Part shown: in pieces, positions 18,235 through 24,701 of the stretch
How positions within the stretch are numbered: position 1 is the stretch's first letter
Layout of the letters: the number at the start of each line of letters is the position of its first letter
Virus record (IMG/VR): IMGVR_UViG_3300008624_000042
Location: 1-31,890 of that record
Length of the DNA: 31,890 nucleotides
Direction: 5' to 3' (one strand)
From: a virus
The notes under the pieces: generated by a model
Told to the model about the DNA's origin: nothing
Seen by the model: only the letters and a program-made list of their open reading frames with translations
Database searches by the model: none
Position numbers and translations under genes: made by a program

Positions 18235-18260
18235 CTTGTCCATCTTGTTAGATGGACAAG
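18235..18260 (+). terminator. 11-bp hairpin at 3' end of the right-arm copy
   Basis: A perfect stem CTTGTCCATCT / AGATGGACAAG with loop TGTT. Compared with the left-arm hairpin, stem positions 5 and 8 are changed on both sides (A-T to T-A and T-A to A-T), so pairing is kept although the sequence differs. Confidence 0.6.
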
Positions 18261-18269
18261 CCGACATTC

Positions 18270-18301
18270 AAAAGCTGTGATGCAGGTGTAGCTTTTTGTT
18301 T
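18270..18301 (+). terminator. Intrinsic terminator, right arm
   Basis: AAAAGCT (18270-18276) pairs with AGCTTTT (18290-18296) and runs into TTTTTGTTT on the plus strand. It is the counterpart of the left-arm terminator; the inner loop differs and pairs less well. Its presence suggests that plus-strand transcription through the broken copy once ended, or still ends, here. Confidence 0.6.
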
Positions 18302-18313
18302 CGGGGTCGGGTG

Positions 18314-18655
18314 TTAAACTTCCTCGCCCTTCATCGCAAAACGAAAAGGCTTTTCTCTTTCAGACTGTGCCTTTGATATGGCAATAGATACCTCAGTTAC
18401 CATTAGCTCTTGGAATGCTTCAGCTATCGGTTGGAGGGCGTAGCCTATTTCCATTACGTCGTCATGCGCATCTTCATTGCCCCATTCCTCTGCGAGCTTA
18501 ACGAGAGCAGAGCTGCAAAGATCGAGCGCGACGGCAGTGTTTAGAACTTCTTCCATGCGTTCGTTGAGATTATCCGATGCGGTATCTTCGACCACGGTGT
18601 TCTTGATCATGGTCTTATATCTTCCCCATCGGGATAGCGTGGTCTCTTTTTTCAT
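18314..18655 (-). CDS. Small helical protein of the early region
   Basis: A 113-residue protein of unknown function. The chosen ATG has a strong AGGAGA site and starts 41 bases inside the preceding exonuclease gene; a later ATG (MIKNTVVEDT) has a weaker site. The product is acidic and helical (NERMEEVLNTAVALDLCSSA, QPIAEAFQELMV), with no recognised motif. Its stop codon lies in the 17-mer that ends the inverted duplication. It is the last gene of the continuous minus-strand unit. Confidence 0.6.
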   Translation of the reverse strand: MKKETTLSRWGRYKTMIKNTVVEDTASDNLNERMEEVLNTAVALDLCSSALVKLAEEWGNEDAHDDVMEIGYALQPIAEAFQELMVTEVSIAISKAQSEREKPFRFAMKGEEV

Positions 18656-19295
18656 TGTCTTCTCCTAGTAGTTTTTCGTATTGACTTAAAGCTTCTTCGA
18701 TAAGCAGGTTATCACACATGGTGAGCATCCTGTAAAACTTGACGCCTTCAGCAAGGATCTTTTCCTGCATGGTGGGATTCTCCTCAAGCTCAATATGGAA
18801 TACTGATTGTCCTCCACAGAGAACATAGAACTCCCATGATGGCAAACCGAATACCATCATGTAGGTCTGGGCTTGAGTCTGGTAGTAGATCGGCACTCCT
18901 TCTCTCCACGATTTCTTAGAGAAGGTGCCGATGTTTTTAATCTCAAGGCCACCGACAATCTTGTCTCCTTTGAGGATGAGCCTGTCGGGTGATGCTGCGA
19001 GCCAAGGGTAATCGGGATGACGAACCTGATGCCCTTTGTCCCAGTCCTTAACTGGGTCAAAGATTGTATGCTCGTCGTCACAGTACCGTTCAGCGTAGAC
19101 ATCTGCGATAGCGGATTCGAGCTGTGTTCCCCAGAACATTGGCTCGTTTACTTTGACTTCTTTTCCAAGAGCTTTTCTTTCGAGAAGCTGCTGTGGCGTA
19201 GTCCACTTGGAAAAGCCGAGGATGGCTGCGACATCCGAGCCGCCGATGATTTCTCCTCTGTCGATAACTTCCCATTCGAAATCAGTTAGTTGCAT
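18615..19295 (-). CDS. YqaJ-like viral recombinase exonuclease
   Basis: A 226-residue protein of the YqaJ / lambda-exonuclease family, which digests one strand of double-stranded DNA ends to feed single-strand annealing. Visible motifs: GGSDVAAILG (18-27), WGTQLE (55-60), SPDRLI (102-107, catalytic Asp), GGLEIKN (115-121, the E-x-K of the PD-(D/E)XK core) and YYQTQAQTYM (137-146, family helix). The length matches the family. It lies in the same unit as SSB and an annealing-protein candidate, giving a lambda-Red-like set. Confidence 0.88.
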   Translation of the reverse strand: MQLTDFEWEVIDRGEIIGGSDVAAILGFSKWTTPQQLLERKALGKEVKVNEPMFWGTQLESAIADVYAERYCDDEHTIFDPVKDWDKGHQVRHPDYPWLAASPDRLILKGDKIVGGLEIKNIGTFSKKSWREGVPIYYQTQAQTYMMVFGLPSWEFYVLCGGQSVFHIELEENPTMQEKILAEGVKFYRMLTMCDNLLIEEALSQYEKLLGEDNEKRDHAIPMGKI

Positions 19296-19659
19296 TGCTT
19301 AGTCCTTTCAGTTCTCGAATAATATTCTCTGCATCTTCAAGGGTTTTTCTGTGGGTGCAGTACTCTTTCGCATAGAAGCCTTCGCACTTGAATGGCATGG
19401 CGCAGTCAAGAACTGTGACCCACCAGCCTTTCTTGAAGTGCATCTCTCCGTCAACCATTTCCTTTGGTCCACCACCACGATAGGGTTCGGCGTGACCAAG
19501 GTGTGTTCCGCTTCTGGTGTGGACAAGGGTTTTGCCTCTGAGCTTTTTTCCCATGCCGATCATGGCAATCCAATGCGTAGCATTGGCGGCGACATCCAGT
19601 GATTGCTGGATGCGCCATTGCTCATAGTCGTAGTCGATATCGAGATCTTCATCGATCAT
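19282..19659 (-). CDS. Hypothetical protein
   Basis: A 125-residue protein with AGGAGA before the ATG; its end overlaps the exonuclease start by 14 bases. The N-terminus is acidic (MIDEDLDIDYDYEQW). The middle has a Gly/His-rich part (KTLVHTRSGTHLGHAEPYRG) and two Cys in the C-terminal third. No family recognised. Its coupling to the exonuclease suggests co-expression, not necessarily shared function. Confidence 0.6.
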   Translation of the reverse strand: MIDEDLDIDYDYEQWRIQQSLDVAANATHWIAMIGMGKKLRGKTLVHTRSGTHLGHAEPYRGGGPKEMVDGEMHFKKGWWVTVLDCAMPFKCEGFYAKEYCTHRKTLEDAENIIRELKGLSNATN

Positions 19660-19994
19660 GATGTTTCTCCTGTGAATGTTTTGATGAGGTCAACTGTCTT
19701 GCTGCTGAGAACTGAGTCCAGTAGTCTGTCTTCTCTCTCTGCCTGTACAGCGTTGACTGGTGAGTAGCCATCGAGGAATGCCCACTCGTCACGTTCATGG
19801 GTCCACTCTTCTGTGAGGTGGTTGTAGACTTCGGATGCGCTGCGTCCCAAGTACCTACGACACTTGCGACAATCCCATGCGGCATCGATGGTGTTGTACA
19901 GCTCACCACAGCTGCACTCAAAAACGTAGCCGTCTTGGATTGCTTCTACGATGTACTCTGGAAGCGGTGCTGGTTCTGCGTTCTTGTCTTTCAT
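19656..19994 (-). CDS. Small putative zinc-binding protein
   Basis: A 112-residue protein with TAGGAG before the ATG and a four-base overlap with the next gene. Residues 25-50 read FECSCGELYNTIDAAWDCRK followed by CRRYLG, giving a CxC ... CxxC cluster of the zinc-ribbon type. The rest is acidic and helical. Such small zinc proteins are common in phage early regions as nucleic-acid- or protein-binding factors; the specific role is unknown. Confidence 0.6.
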   Translation of the reverse strand: MKDKNAEPAPLPEYIVEAIQDGYVFECSCGELYNTIDAAWDCRKCRRYLGRSASEVYNHLTEEWTHERDEWAFLDGYSPVNAVQAEREDRLLDSVLSSKTVDLIKTFTGETS

Positions 19995-20003
19995 GTTGAT
20001 CTC

Positions 20004-20822
20004 CTAAGTGAATGGCTGAGATATTTCCCAGTCTGCGTACACGGAACGTCCTGATTCTGCTCCGTCCTTAACCCTTAGCGTTAAACTAAATGGCTCCGCT
20101 TGGGGGCCAGCTTTGACTTGGCAGATCACATTGTTCTGCCAAATGTTTCGCTCGTTGCATTCGATCTTTCTCATACCAATGATTCCATCAACTGCTCCGT
20201 ACAGTGAGGAAGATCCACGCATGGAATGGCCAACGCTTTCCTCGTCTGACTTCTTCATCTTCTTGAAGTGGTGATTGATTACCACTGAGCAGAAGGTTTT
20301 ATTTCTGATAGCGATGCACCGTTCCATGACTTGCTTCATGGAGGATGAGTCATTCTCGTCCTCGGCATGAGCGTTGCGTAGGGGATCGATGATGATTAAA
20401 CCTGCACGTTCTTGATCTAAATCAAGAACTGTTCTGATAATCGAATCGGAATCCTGTAGAAGATCCAGTGGTTCGCGGCACCGAATATAGAGCGGTAGAT
20501 CTTTGAGGTCTTCAACGCTCAGGCCCTTGGCTGCTCCTAGTGCGGTGAGTCTAGCTTGGACATTAAAGATTCCATCTTCAAGTAGAAACAAGTAGACTGG
20601 TCTGCGTTCATGGTAGCAAGTGAACTCATGACTGTTGAAGCAATCGGTTCCACTTGCTACGCTGAGAGCAATCTCCAAGACTGCCCAAGTCTTGCTTGTC
20701 TTTGGTTCGCCGCCTAAGACAACAAAGGTGGACTGTTCGATTAAACCTCTGACAGTCCACTCAAGTTTCTTTGGCGGAATGCTGAAGAACTCTGAGGCGT
20801 TTAACATCGTTAGGTTTGGCAT
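20004..20822 (-). CDS. RepA/RecA-like AAA ATPase (AAA_25 type)
   Basis: A 272-residue P-loop ATPase. Walker A is GGEPKTSKTW (37-46), with Ser in place of the usual Gly before Lys-Thr. Walker B is LIIIDPLRN (142-150), and a sensor-like VINHH follows at 181-185. This arrangement matches RepA-like hexameric helicases and related RecA-fold ATPases that load or move along single-stranded DNA. The start at 20822 has AAGGAG eight bases upstream and lies 62 bases inside the sigma-factor gene. It is the only replicative motor-type protein in the window. A purely recombinational role (Sak4-like) is the alternative. Confidence 0.75.
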   Translation of the reverse strand: MPNLTMLNASEFFSIPPKKLEWTVRGLIEQSTFVVLGGEPKTSKTWAVLEIALSVASGTDCFNSHEFTCYHERRPVYLFLLEDGIFNVQARLTALGAAKGLSVEDLKDLPLYIRCREPLDLLQDSDSIIRTVLDLDQERAGLIIIDPLRNAHAEDENDSSSMKQVMERCIAIRNKTFCSVVINHHFKKMKKSDEESVGHSMRGSSSLYGAVDGIIGMRKIECNERNIWQNNVICQVKAGPQAEPFSLTLRVKDGAESGRSVYADWEISQPFT

Positions 20823-21324
20823 AAGCTAACTCCTTCTTTAGTTTACCGAGTACCTTTGCTAGACGTTGGTCAACAGCCTGTCTGCTTATGCCCCACGCCT
20901 TACCTATCTCGGTAGTGTTTTGTCCACAACAAAACCTGCCGAGCATTTCTCTGTCTCTACCATTGAACTCCGAGACTACGGTGTTCAGGTAGATTGTCTG
21001 TTCTGGGTTGGATACGTTAGGATAAAGCAAATCAAGACTACGGTCTATTGGTTTGTGTTTCTTTATCTCATCTCTGATGAAGCTTCGTATCCAATACCAA
21101 GCCCAAACTTGGAACGAAGATTTCTCTTTGTTCCAAGTTTGGTCTGCCTTCACGAGTCCAAGCAGTCCGACCTGACGCAAGTCTTCCTTGCCTCCAGCGT
21201 AGGAATGCGGGACCGTAAAGTTTCTAAGGTAGTAATCAACTATCTTAGAATGGCGTGTAAGCATCAGCTCCGCCGAAGTCATACGACTCCGATGTTTCTT
21301 CTTGCTTTGGTTTTGCTTTGGCAT
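20761..21324 (-). CDS. Phage RNA polymerase sigma factor, sigma-70 family
   Basis: A 187-residue protein from the ATG at 21324 (GGGAG eight bases upstream); 21282 and 21264 are alternative starts. A region-2-like block is seen at about 47-90: EDLRQVGLLGLVKA, then the aromatic FQVWAWYWIRSFIRDEIKK that contacts -10 DNA. Region 4 is at about 112-165, with the helix-turn-helix TEIGKAWGISRQAVDQRLAK that reads -35 DNA. Region 3 is very short, as in minimal phage or alternative sigma factors. It is encoded between SSB and the ATPase, and probably directs host RNA polymerase to late phage promoters; that target is inference. Confidence 0.82.
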   Translation of the reverse strand: MPKQNQSKKKHRSRMTSAELMLTRHSKIVDYYLRNFTVPHSYAGGKEDLRQVGLLGLVKADQTWNKEKSSFQVWAWYWIRSFIRDEIKKHKPIDRSLDLLYPNVSNPEQTIYLNTVVSEFNGRDREMLGRFCCGQNTTEIGKAWGISRQAVDQRLAKVLGKLKKELAYAKPNDVKRLRVLQHSAKET

Positions 21325-21649
21325 CACCACCGCTCCCGATGAAGTGGACTTGATTCGCTACACACTTGGAGGAGAATCTTTCGACTCCATCTTTTCCTGT
21401 GTAGCGATCTGTTTGAAGCCTGCCTTCAACCAGAACTTCTCGCCCTTTGGTTAGGTACTTGCTGCATGATTCAGCTTGATTGCCAAAGCAAACAACCTTG
21501 ACCCATTCAACGGTTTGCTCGCCATCGGACATCTTGCCCGGTGTGGCAACGCTAAGTTGACACACTGGGATTTTACTTTTGGTATTCAACTCAGGATCAG
21601 CGCCAAGCCGACCTGAGATTATCAAACGGTTAAAGCCACGTACTGCCAT
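21245..21649 (-). CDS. ssb: Single-stranded DNA-binding protein
   Basis: A 134-residue SSB with AAAGGAGA before the ATG. The OB-fold pattern is clear: FNRLIISGRLGADPELN, then VEWVKVVCFGNQAESCSKYL and GREVLVEGRLQTDRYTGKDG. A flexible acidic tail (EETSESYDFGGADAYTPF) ends in a Pro-Phe pair like the partner-binding tip of bacterial SSBs. It coats single strands during replication and recombination. The sigma-factor gene begins within its tail-coding part. Confidence 0.92.
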   Translation of the reverse strand: MAVRGFNRLIISGRLGADPELNTKSKIPVCQLSVATPGKMSDGEQTVEWVKVVCFGNQAESCSKYLTKGREVLVEGRLQTDRYTGKDGVERFSSKCVANQVHFIGSGGDAKAKPKQEETSESYDFGGADAYTPF

Positions 21650-21660
21650 AACATTCTCCT

Positions 21661-22227
21661 TTATAGACTAGCCAGCTTAGTCTGACTAGCTTTCTTGATT
21701 TGCCGTTGAACTGCGGCGGGTAGTTCCATGAGGTCATCAGTATGATGGCTCATGATTGACTGGACATTTTGTTCAGTCGTAGCTTCGCGGATCAAAGTCA
21801 TAATGCGTTTAGCATTATCTGAATCTTTCCGTGAAGCTGGTTTCTTTCGGAAGTCATCAGACTCCTCAGAAGAGTAGACACCGTACTGGCGCAGGTTGGC
21901 GAGATGAAGGATAACTTTATCTTCGCCACGTTTCTGTGCCATGCTTACAGGGTAAGCATTCTTGTTGTTGCTGGGCAGGGCTTCGCCAAAGTCCCAGCGT
22001 TCGCGTCCGTCCTGTGTGTAACCACGGACTTTGATTACGACCTCTTTCTTTGAGAGGTCTTGGTGTACGACTTCGGGTTCAGAGAACCTGATGTCCAGCT
22101 TTGCTGCTATCACTTGGCAGGCCGAGTGATAGAGTACCCAAGTCCCGTGGCAATCCCAGATGGATTCCCGTGGGTTAAGGTCGTACTTCTCAAGCAGGGC
22201 TTTGACCTGCGGTTTGATTGTTGCCAT
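21661..22227 (-). CDS. Putative single-strand annealing protein
   Basis: A 188-residue protein with GGAGG before the ATG. A central region reads ERWDFGEALPSNNKNAYPVS, then MAQKRGEDKVILHLANLRQYG and YSSEESDDF. This pattern (G-E, Asn-rich, tyrosine, then A-x-KR-x-x-D and an EE pair) recalls Rad52/ERF-like phage annealing proteins and related uncharacterised families. Its place immediately upstream of SSB, in the unit with the exonuclease, supports a role in strand annealing. The family assignment is by eye only; a generic unknown phage protein is the alternative. Confidence 0.4.
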   Translation of the reverse strand: MATIKPQVKALLEKYDLNPRESIWDCHGTWVLYHSACQVIAAKLDIRFSEPEVVHQDLSKKEVVIKVRGYTQDGRERWDFGEALPSNNKNAYPVSMAQKRGEDKVILHLANLRQYGVYSSEESDDFRKKPASRKDSDNAKRIMTLIREATTEQNVQSIMSHHTDDLMELPAAVQRQIKKASQTKLASL

Positions 22228-22243
22228 TGCTTACCTCCGTTGG

Positions 22244-22555
22244 CTACTTGTAAACATTCATCTTTGCGGCGATCACTTCGCATGGAACGATTCCATGTTT
22301 CGGTGAGTCGGGATCTATCTTGTCGATGCCAGCCTTGAGTACAAGAACTGTGTCTCCTTTCTCGATCTGTTTAACTCCGTCGCTGACAGAGATAACTTCC
22401 CAGATCTTGCAATGGTGCATCTCATTGAGATGATCAGTGCCGATGATCTGGTCGAAGTCGGAAGGGACAATCCCTTTGATGATTGCCCTTCCCTCTGTCA
22501 TGAACACAGGTTGTAATGCCTTGAAATCAAAGCCTCTTTTATACACGTCACGCAT
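22244..22555 (-). CDS. GroES-like small protein (possible phage co-chaperonin)
   Basis: A 103-residue protein starting directly after the preceding stop, with GGAGAG upstream. The second half reads CKIWEVISVSDGVKQIEKGD, then TVLVLKAGIDKI, ending PCEVIAAKM. That order matches the GroES barrel (EV-x-AVG, V-x-x-GD-x-V, final D-I-x-AI) in spacing, and the length matches GroES at about 97 residues. In the first part the T-E-G-R-x-I-I-K-G-I-V-P stretch could be the mobile-loop region. Phages such as T4 (gp31) encode GroES substitutes for capsid folding. Identity is too weak to be sure. Confidence 0.38.
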   Translation of the reverse strand: MRDVYKRGFDFKALQPVFMTEGRAIIKGIVPSDFDQIIGTDHLNEMHHCKIWEVISVSDGVKQIEKGDTVLVLKAGIDKIDPDSPKHGIVPCEVIAAKMNVYK

Positions 22556-23434
22556 TTAACTCTCCTTGTTTTCCATGTTGTGTTTACCTTCCAGTATATA
22601 CTGGAAGGCTTTCTCTGCTTCGGTGCAAGCAGTCTGAAGGATCGAAGGATCTTCTTTGATCTGCTTGTACCAGTGAGCAATGTAAGCAGCCGATTGCTCT
22701 TGGCAATCCATGCTGCTTCCAGTGTAGCCACACAGGTAAGCTGCCGTCATCTCGGCCACGAGTTCTTCGACGCCGTATTGGTGTGAGCCAAAGGCGTCGA
22801 AGTCTGTGATGCCTTCTCTGTTAAGACGAGATGCAGCTCCTGTGCTGTGACCCATCTCGTGAAACAGAGTTGGGTAGTAGTGCTTGGGGTCTGTCAAAGC
22901 AGAAGGAGAAGGGCAGTTGATTCTGTCCTTCTTCGGACTGTAGCTCGCCATGCCTGCAAGGTGGGTGAGCGGAATGTTTTCCCGTTCAAGATAATCTCTG
23001 ATTATCTGTTCGGTCTGCTTTGACTCAGACTGTTCCGGTATCCAGTCAAGAAAGCTGTGATCATCGAAGCAGCATTGATCAAGGTTGAAGACTGACCAAG
23101 ACTTAAAGACTGGATACCAGATTTCTTTTCCGTCTTGATCGAGCCTGTCGGATTTGTTCCAACCATTGTAAACGATGGTTGTTGCCTTCGAGCCTTTGGC
23201 TATGTGTCCCTCACGTTTACGCACTGCGTTAGACGTAAGCCAGTAGGGAGACTGGTAGTTGTTGGTCATAGCTTCGAGGTTCAGGATCAAAGTGTTGAGG
23301 CCACGGTAAACGTGACCGTTAATGCTTTGCTGTTTGAGATAGGGAGACTGCCAAGGCACGACACCTTTCTCAAGCTGAGAAAGAATCGAGGATGTAACTC
23401 CCTGTATAATATCGTCTTTAGTTTTACGTTGCAT
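22556..23434 (-). CDS. ArdC-like antirestriction / zincin protein
   Basis: A 292-residue protein with the two-part ArdC layout. The N-terminal single-strand-DNA-binding domain runs from about 1 to 125 (EKGVVPWQSPYLKQ, YRGLNTLILNLEAM, GSKATTIVYNGW). A zincin-type metallopeptidase domain follows, with HEMGHSTGA at 192-200 and a likely third ligand in EELVAEMTAA. ArdC proteins protect incoming DNA from restriction or occur as anti-defence factors in phages and plasmids. A candidate promoter and a strong inverted repeat lie just upstream, so it may start its own transcript. The substrate is unknown. Confidence 0.8.
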   Translation of the reverse strand: MQRKTKDDIIQGVTSSILSQLEKGVVPWQSPYLKQQSINGHVYRGLNTLILNLEAMTNNYQSPYWLTSNAVRKREGHIAKGSKATTIVYNGWNKSDRLDQDGKEIWYPVFKSWSVFNLDQCCFDDHSFLDWIPEQSESKQTEQIIRDYLERENIPLTHLAGMASYSPKKDRINCPSPSALTDPKHYYPTLFHEMGHSTGAASRLNREGITDFDAFGSHQYGVEELVAEMTAAYLCGYTGSSMDCQEQSAAYIAHWYKQIKEDPSILQTACTEAEKAFQYILEGKHNMENKES

Positions 23435-23452
23435 GATTGTTTACCTTTCTGT

Positions 23453-23481
23453 ACTTTAGTACCTTGCGTTTTCCCAGTCAA
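23453..23481 (-). promoter_or_regulatory. Candidate sigma-70-like promoter for the ArdC unit
   Basis: On the minus strand TTGACT (23476-23481) and TAAAGT (23453-23458) are 17 bases apart, with AT-rich DNA upstream. The spacing is ideal and the -10 has four of six consensus bases. It sits between the terminator at 23564-23602 and the ArdC start, where a new transcript must begin if that terminator works. Confidence 0.4.
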
Positions 23482-23495
23482 CTATCTTATATATA

Positions 23496-23535
23496 TTTAT
23501 GTATGTTGTTTGCAAAAACAAACAACATACATAAA
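23496..23535. repeat. Perfect 17-bp inverted repeat upstream of the ArdC promoter
   Basis: TTTATGTATGTTGTTTG (23496-23512) is exactly inverted at 23519-23535 around CAAAAA. No T-run follows on either strand, so a terminator is less likely than a protein-binding site or a structured leader. A second perfect palindrome (CTAATAAGC TAT GCTTATTAG, 23536-23556) touches it. Confidence 0.7.
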
Positions 23536-23563
23536 CTAATAAGCTATGCTTATTAGCCTTAGA

Positions 23564-23602
23564 AAATCCCACGATCTGTTTACCGTCGTGGGATTTTTTT
23601 TA
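23564..23602. terminator. Bidirectional intrinsic terminator
   Basis: AATCCCACGA and TCGTGGGATT form a 10-bp stem. On the plus strand it is followed by eight T; on the minus strand by TTTTCT. It covers the last codons and stop of the resolvase-like gene and would end the distal part of the minus-strand unit. Confidence 0.7.
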
Positions 23603-23927
23603 TCTCAGCTATGAGATAAAGCAGATGATCCAGTGGAAGTGTTGCCCAGTCAGAGCCTTGATCTTTTCGTGAAACGATCAAGGGGATTTTGCCTCTGTGT
23701 TCTGGGCTGCACTCAGTCAGGTCACGGTTGGCCTGTCGTATCTTACTGTAAACTCTAGGACTTTTACCGTGTGTAACTTCGACCCAATAGTCTGGGACTA
23801 TTAGGTCTGGCTGAAGAGCGCCCATCTTCTGGTTGCCTCTGGCAATATCCTCTCCGAAGATGGGCTTGAGTTTGTCACGGATCAGGCGCTCGTATCTAGC
23901 ACCTTTGTCTCGTTGGCTTTTACCCAT
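23580..23927 (-). CDS. PD-(D/E)XK resolvase-like nuclease
   Basis: I chose ATG 23927 (GGAG seven bases upstream), giving 115 residues, over a longer in-frame start. KGARYERLIRDKL (8-20) carries the N-terminal Glu. PDLIVPDYWVEVTHGK (40-55) carries the Asp and Glu of the PD-(D/E)XK core, although the usual Lys two places after Glu is Thr and a Lys comes later. IPLIVSRKDQGSDWATLPL resembles the end of archaeal Hjc-like and phage Holliday-junction resolvases. It probably resolves branched DNA produced by recombination or before packaging. The variant core should temper the claim. Confidence 0.55.
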   Translation of the reverse strand: MGKSQRDKGARYERLIRDKLKPIFGEDIARGNQKMGALQPDLIVPDYWVEVTHGKSPRVYSKIRQANRDLTECSPEHRGKIPLIVSRKDQGSDWATLPLDHLLYLIAEIKKIPRR

Positions 23928-24138
23928 CGTTAGACTCCAAGATTCTGATGAGGGTTGTAAGTTTTCCGCGAGCGATCTTGACGTGTTCAATGATCTCGTC
24001 CCTCTGCATTTTGCCGGGGATGAGATCTAATCGTTCGCAGGATTTAAGAACTTCTTCTTCGTGTTCCTTAACGAAGTCGTCGATGTCAATCTCTACGTCG
24101 ATGGCTTCGTCGATGTTCATGGTGTGTGTAATGTACAT
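23920..24138 (-). CDS. Small acidic protein
   Basis: A 72-residue protein from the ATG at 24138 (TAGGAG six bases upstream), shorter than the maximal frame. It starts MYITHTMNIDEAIDVEIDID and continues with an acidic helix (FVKEHEEEVLKSCERLDL). It overlaps the resolvase-like gene by eight bases. Unknown function. Confidence 0.55.
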   Translation of the reverse strand: MYITHTMNIDEAIDVEIDIDDFVKEHEEEVLKSCERLDLIPGKMQRDEIIEHVKIARGKLTTLIRILESNDG

Positions 24139-24146
24139 GTTGTCTC

Positions 24147-24692
24147 CTATAAGATCCAAAGGATCTTCATGGTTTGTTCGTCTGCATTAAACTTTAGACG
24201 AAACTTTGTTGAGTCTTTGTTGGCATTGTCGTAGTCGCAGAACTCTTCAAGTAGATCTGAGATCCACTCGTGAAGTCTGTTGCTCCAGCGAGCTTGAGGA
24301 TTCGATACGATGCTTGCGGTCTGAGCAAGCTCAAGGTTCGTATCGAATCCGAACCAGTCATGGACAATGCCATAGTCGAAGTCGTCGTCAAAGGTGAAGA
24401 CTGCTAACGCCTCGCACGTTTCGTCGTAAGAGCTGAAGTCTTTGAGATGCACGTTAAGATCTGTGATCCAGTTGACGTGCGTATCATAGTCAAGACGTGA
24501 GACTTCTGCCTCGCAGCATTCAGTGAAGTCTCCGTCTTTGTAATGTACTTTGAACGTGCCTTCTCCAAAGGGACGGTCAAAGTCTTCTGATGTTTCAGGG
24601 TGATAGGAGAACTTGGGCCAGATCTCTTTGCAGTTAGAACAGAAGTCGATGCTTGCTTCTCCGATGCACTTGCCGTGAATGTCGTAGGTCAT
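24147..24692 (-). CDS. Hypothetical early protein, acidic, Cys-bearing
   Basis: A 181-residue protein with TAGGAG before the ATG. The N-terminus has a Cys cluster (C9, then FCSNCKEIW at 17-25) that may bind zinc. The rest is strongly acidic and aromatic (VFTFDDDFDYGIVHDWFGFD). No family recognised. It is one of a run of small early genes typically involved in host takeover. Confidence 0.55.
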   Translation of the reverse strand: MTYDIHGKCIGEASIDFCSNCKEIWPKFSYHPETSEDFDRPFGEGTFKVHYKDGDFTECCEAEVSRLDYDTHVNWITDLNVHLKDFSSYDETCEALAVFTFDDDFDYGIVHDWFGFDTNLELAQTASIVSNPQARWSNRLHEWISDLLEEFCDYDNANKDSTKFRLKFNADEQTMKILWIL

Positions 24693-24701
24693 GATGTTCT
24701 C

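Larger units (their letters stand above)
16763..18325. repeat. Imperfect 1.5-kb inverted duplication
   Basis: Read outward from a centre near 17.54 kb, the minus strand of the left arm and the plus strand of the right arm carry homologous sequence over about 700 bases each. In order: AAGGAG plus ATG, a full gene body, an 11-bp stem hairpin, a second terminator hairpin, and finally a shared 17-mer (16763-16779 and, inverted, 18309-18325). Long stretches match by eye, for example GGAATCACTA near both gene ends and ATTGTTGCTACGGAC in both bodies. The left copy is open, the right copy frameshifted. The regions upstream of the two ATGs are also partly alike (a TTGGCCAAACACTAACA-type block against an AGGCCACACTGACA block). 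Confidence 0.85.

Noticed and set aside
17390-18313. Known large phage RNA such as GOLLD or ROOL
   Set aside because: The hairpins and size are suggestive, but the left arm has a convincing reading frame and the right arm preserves parts of it. No specific family motif was recognised.
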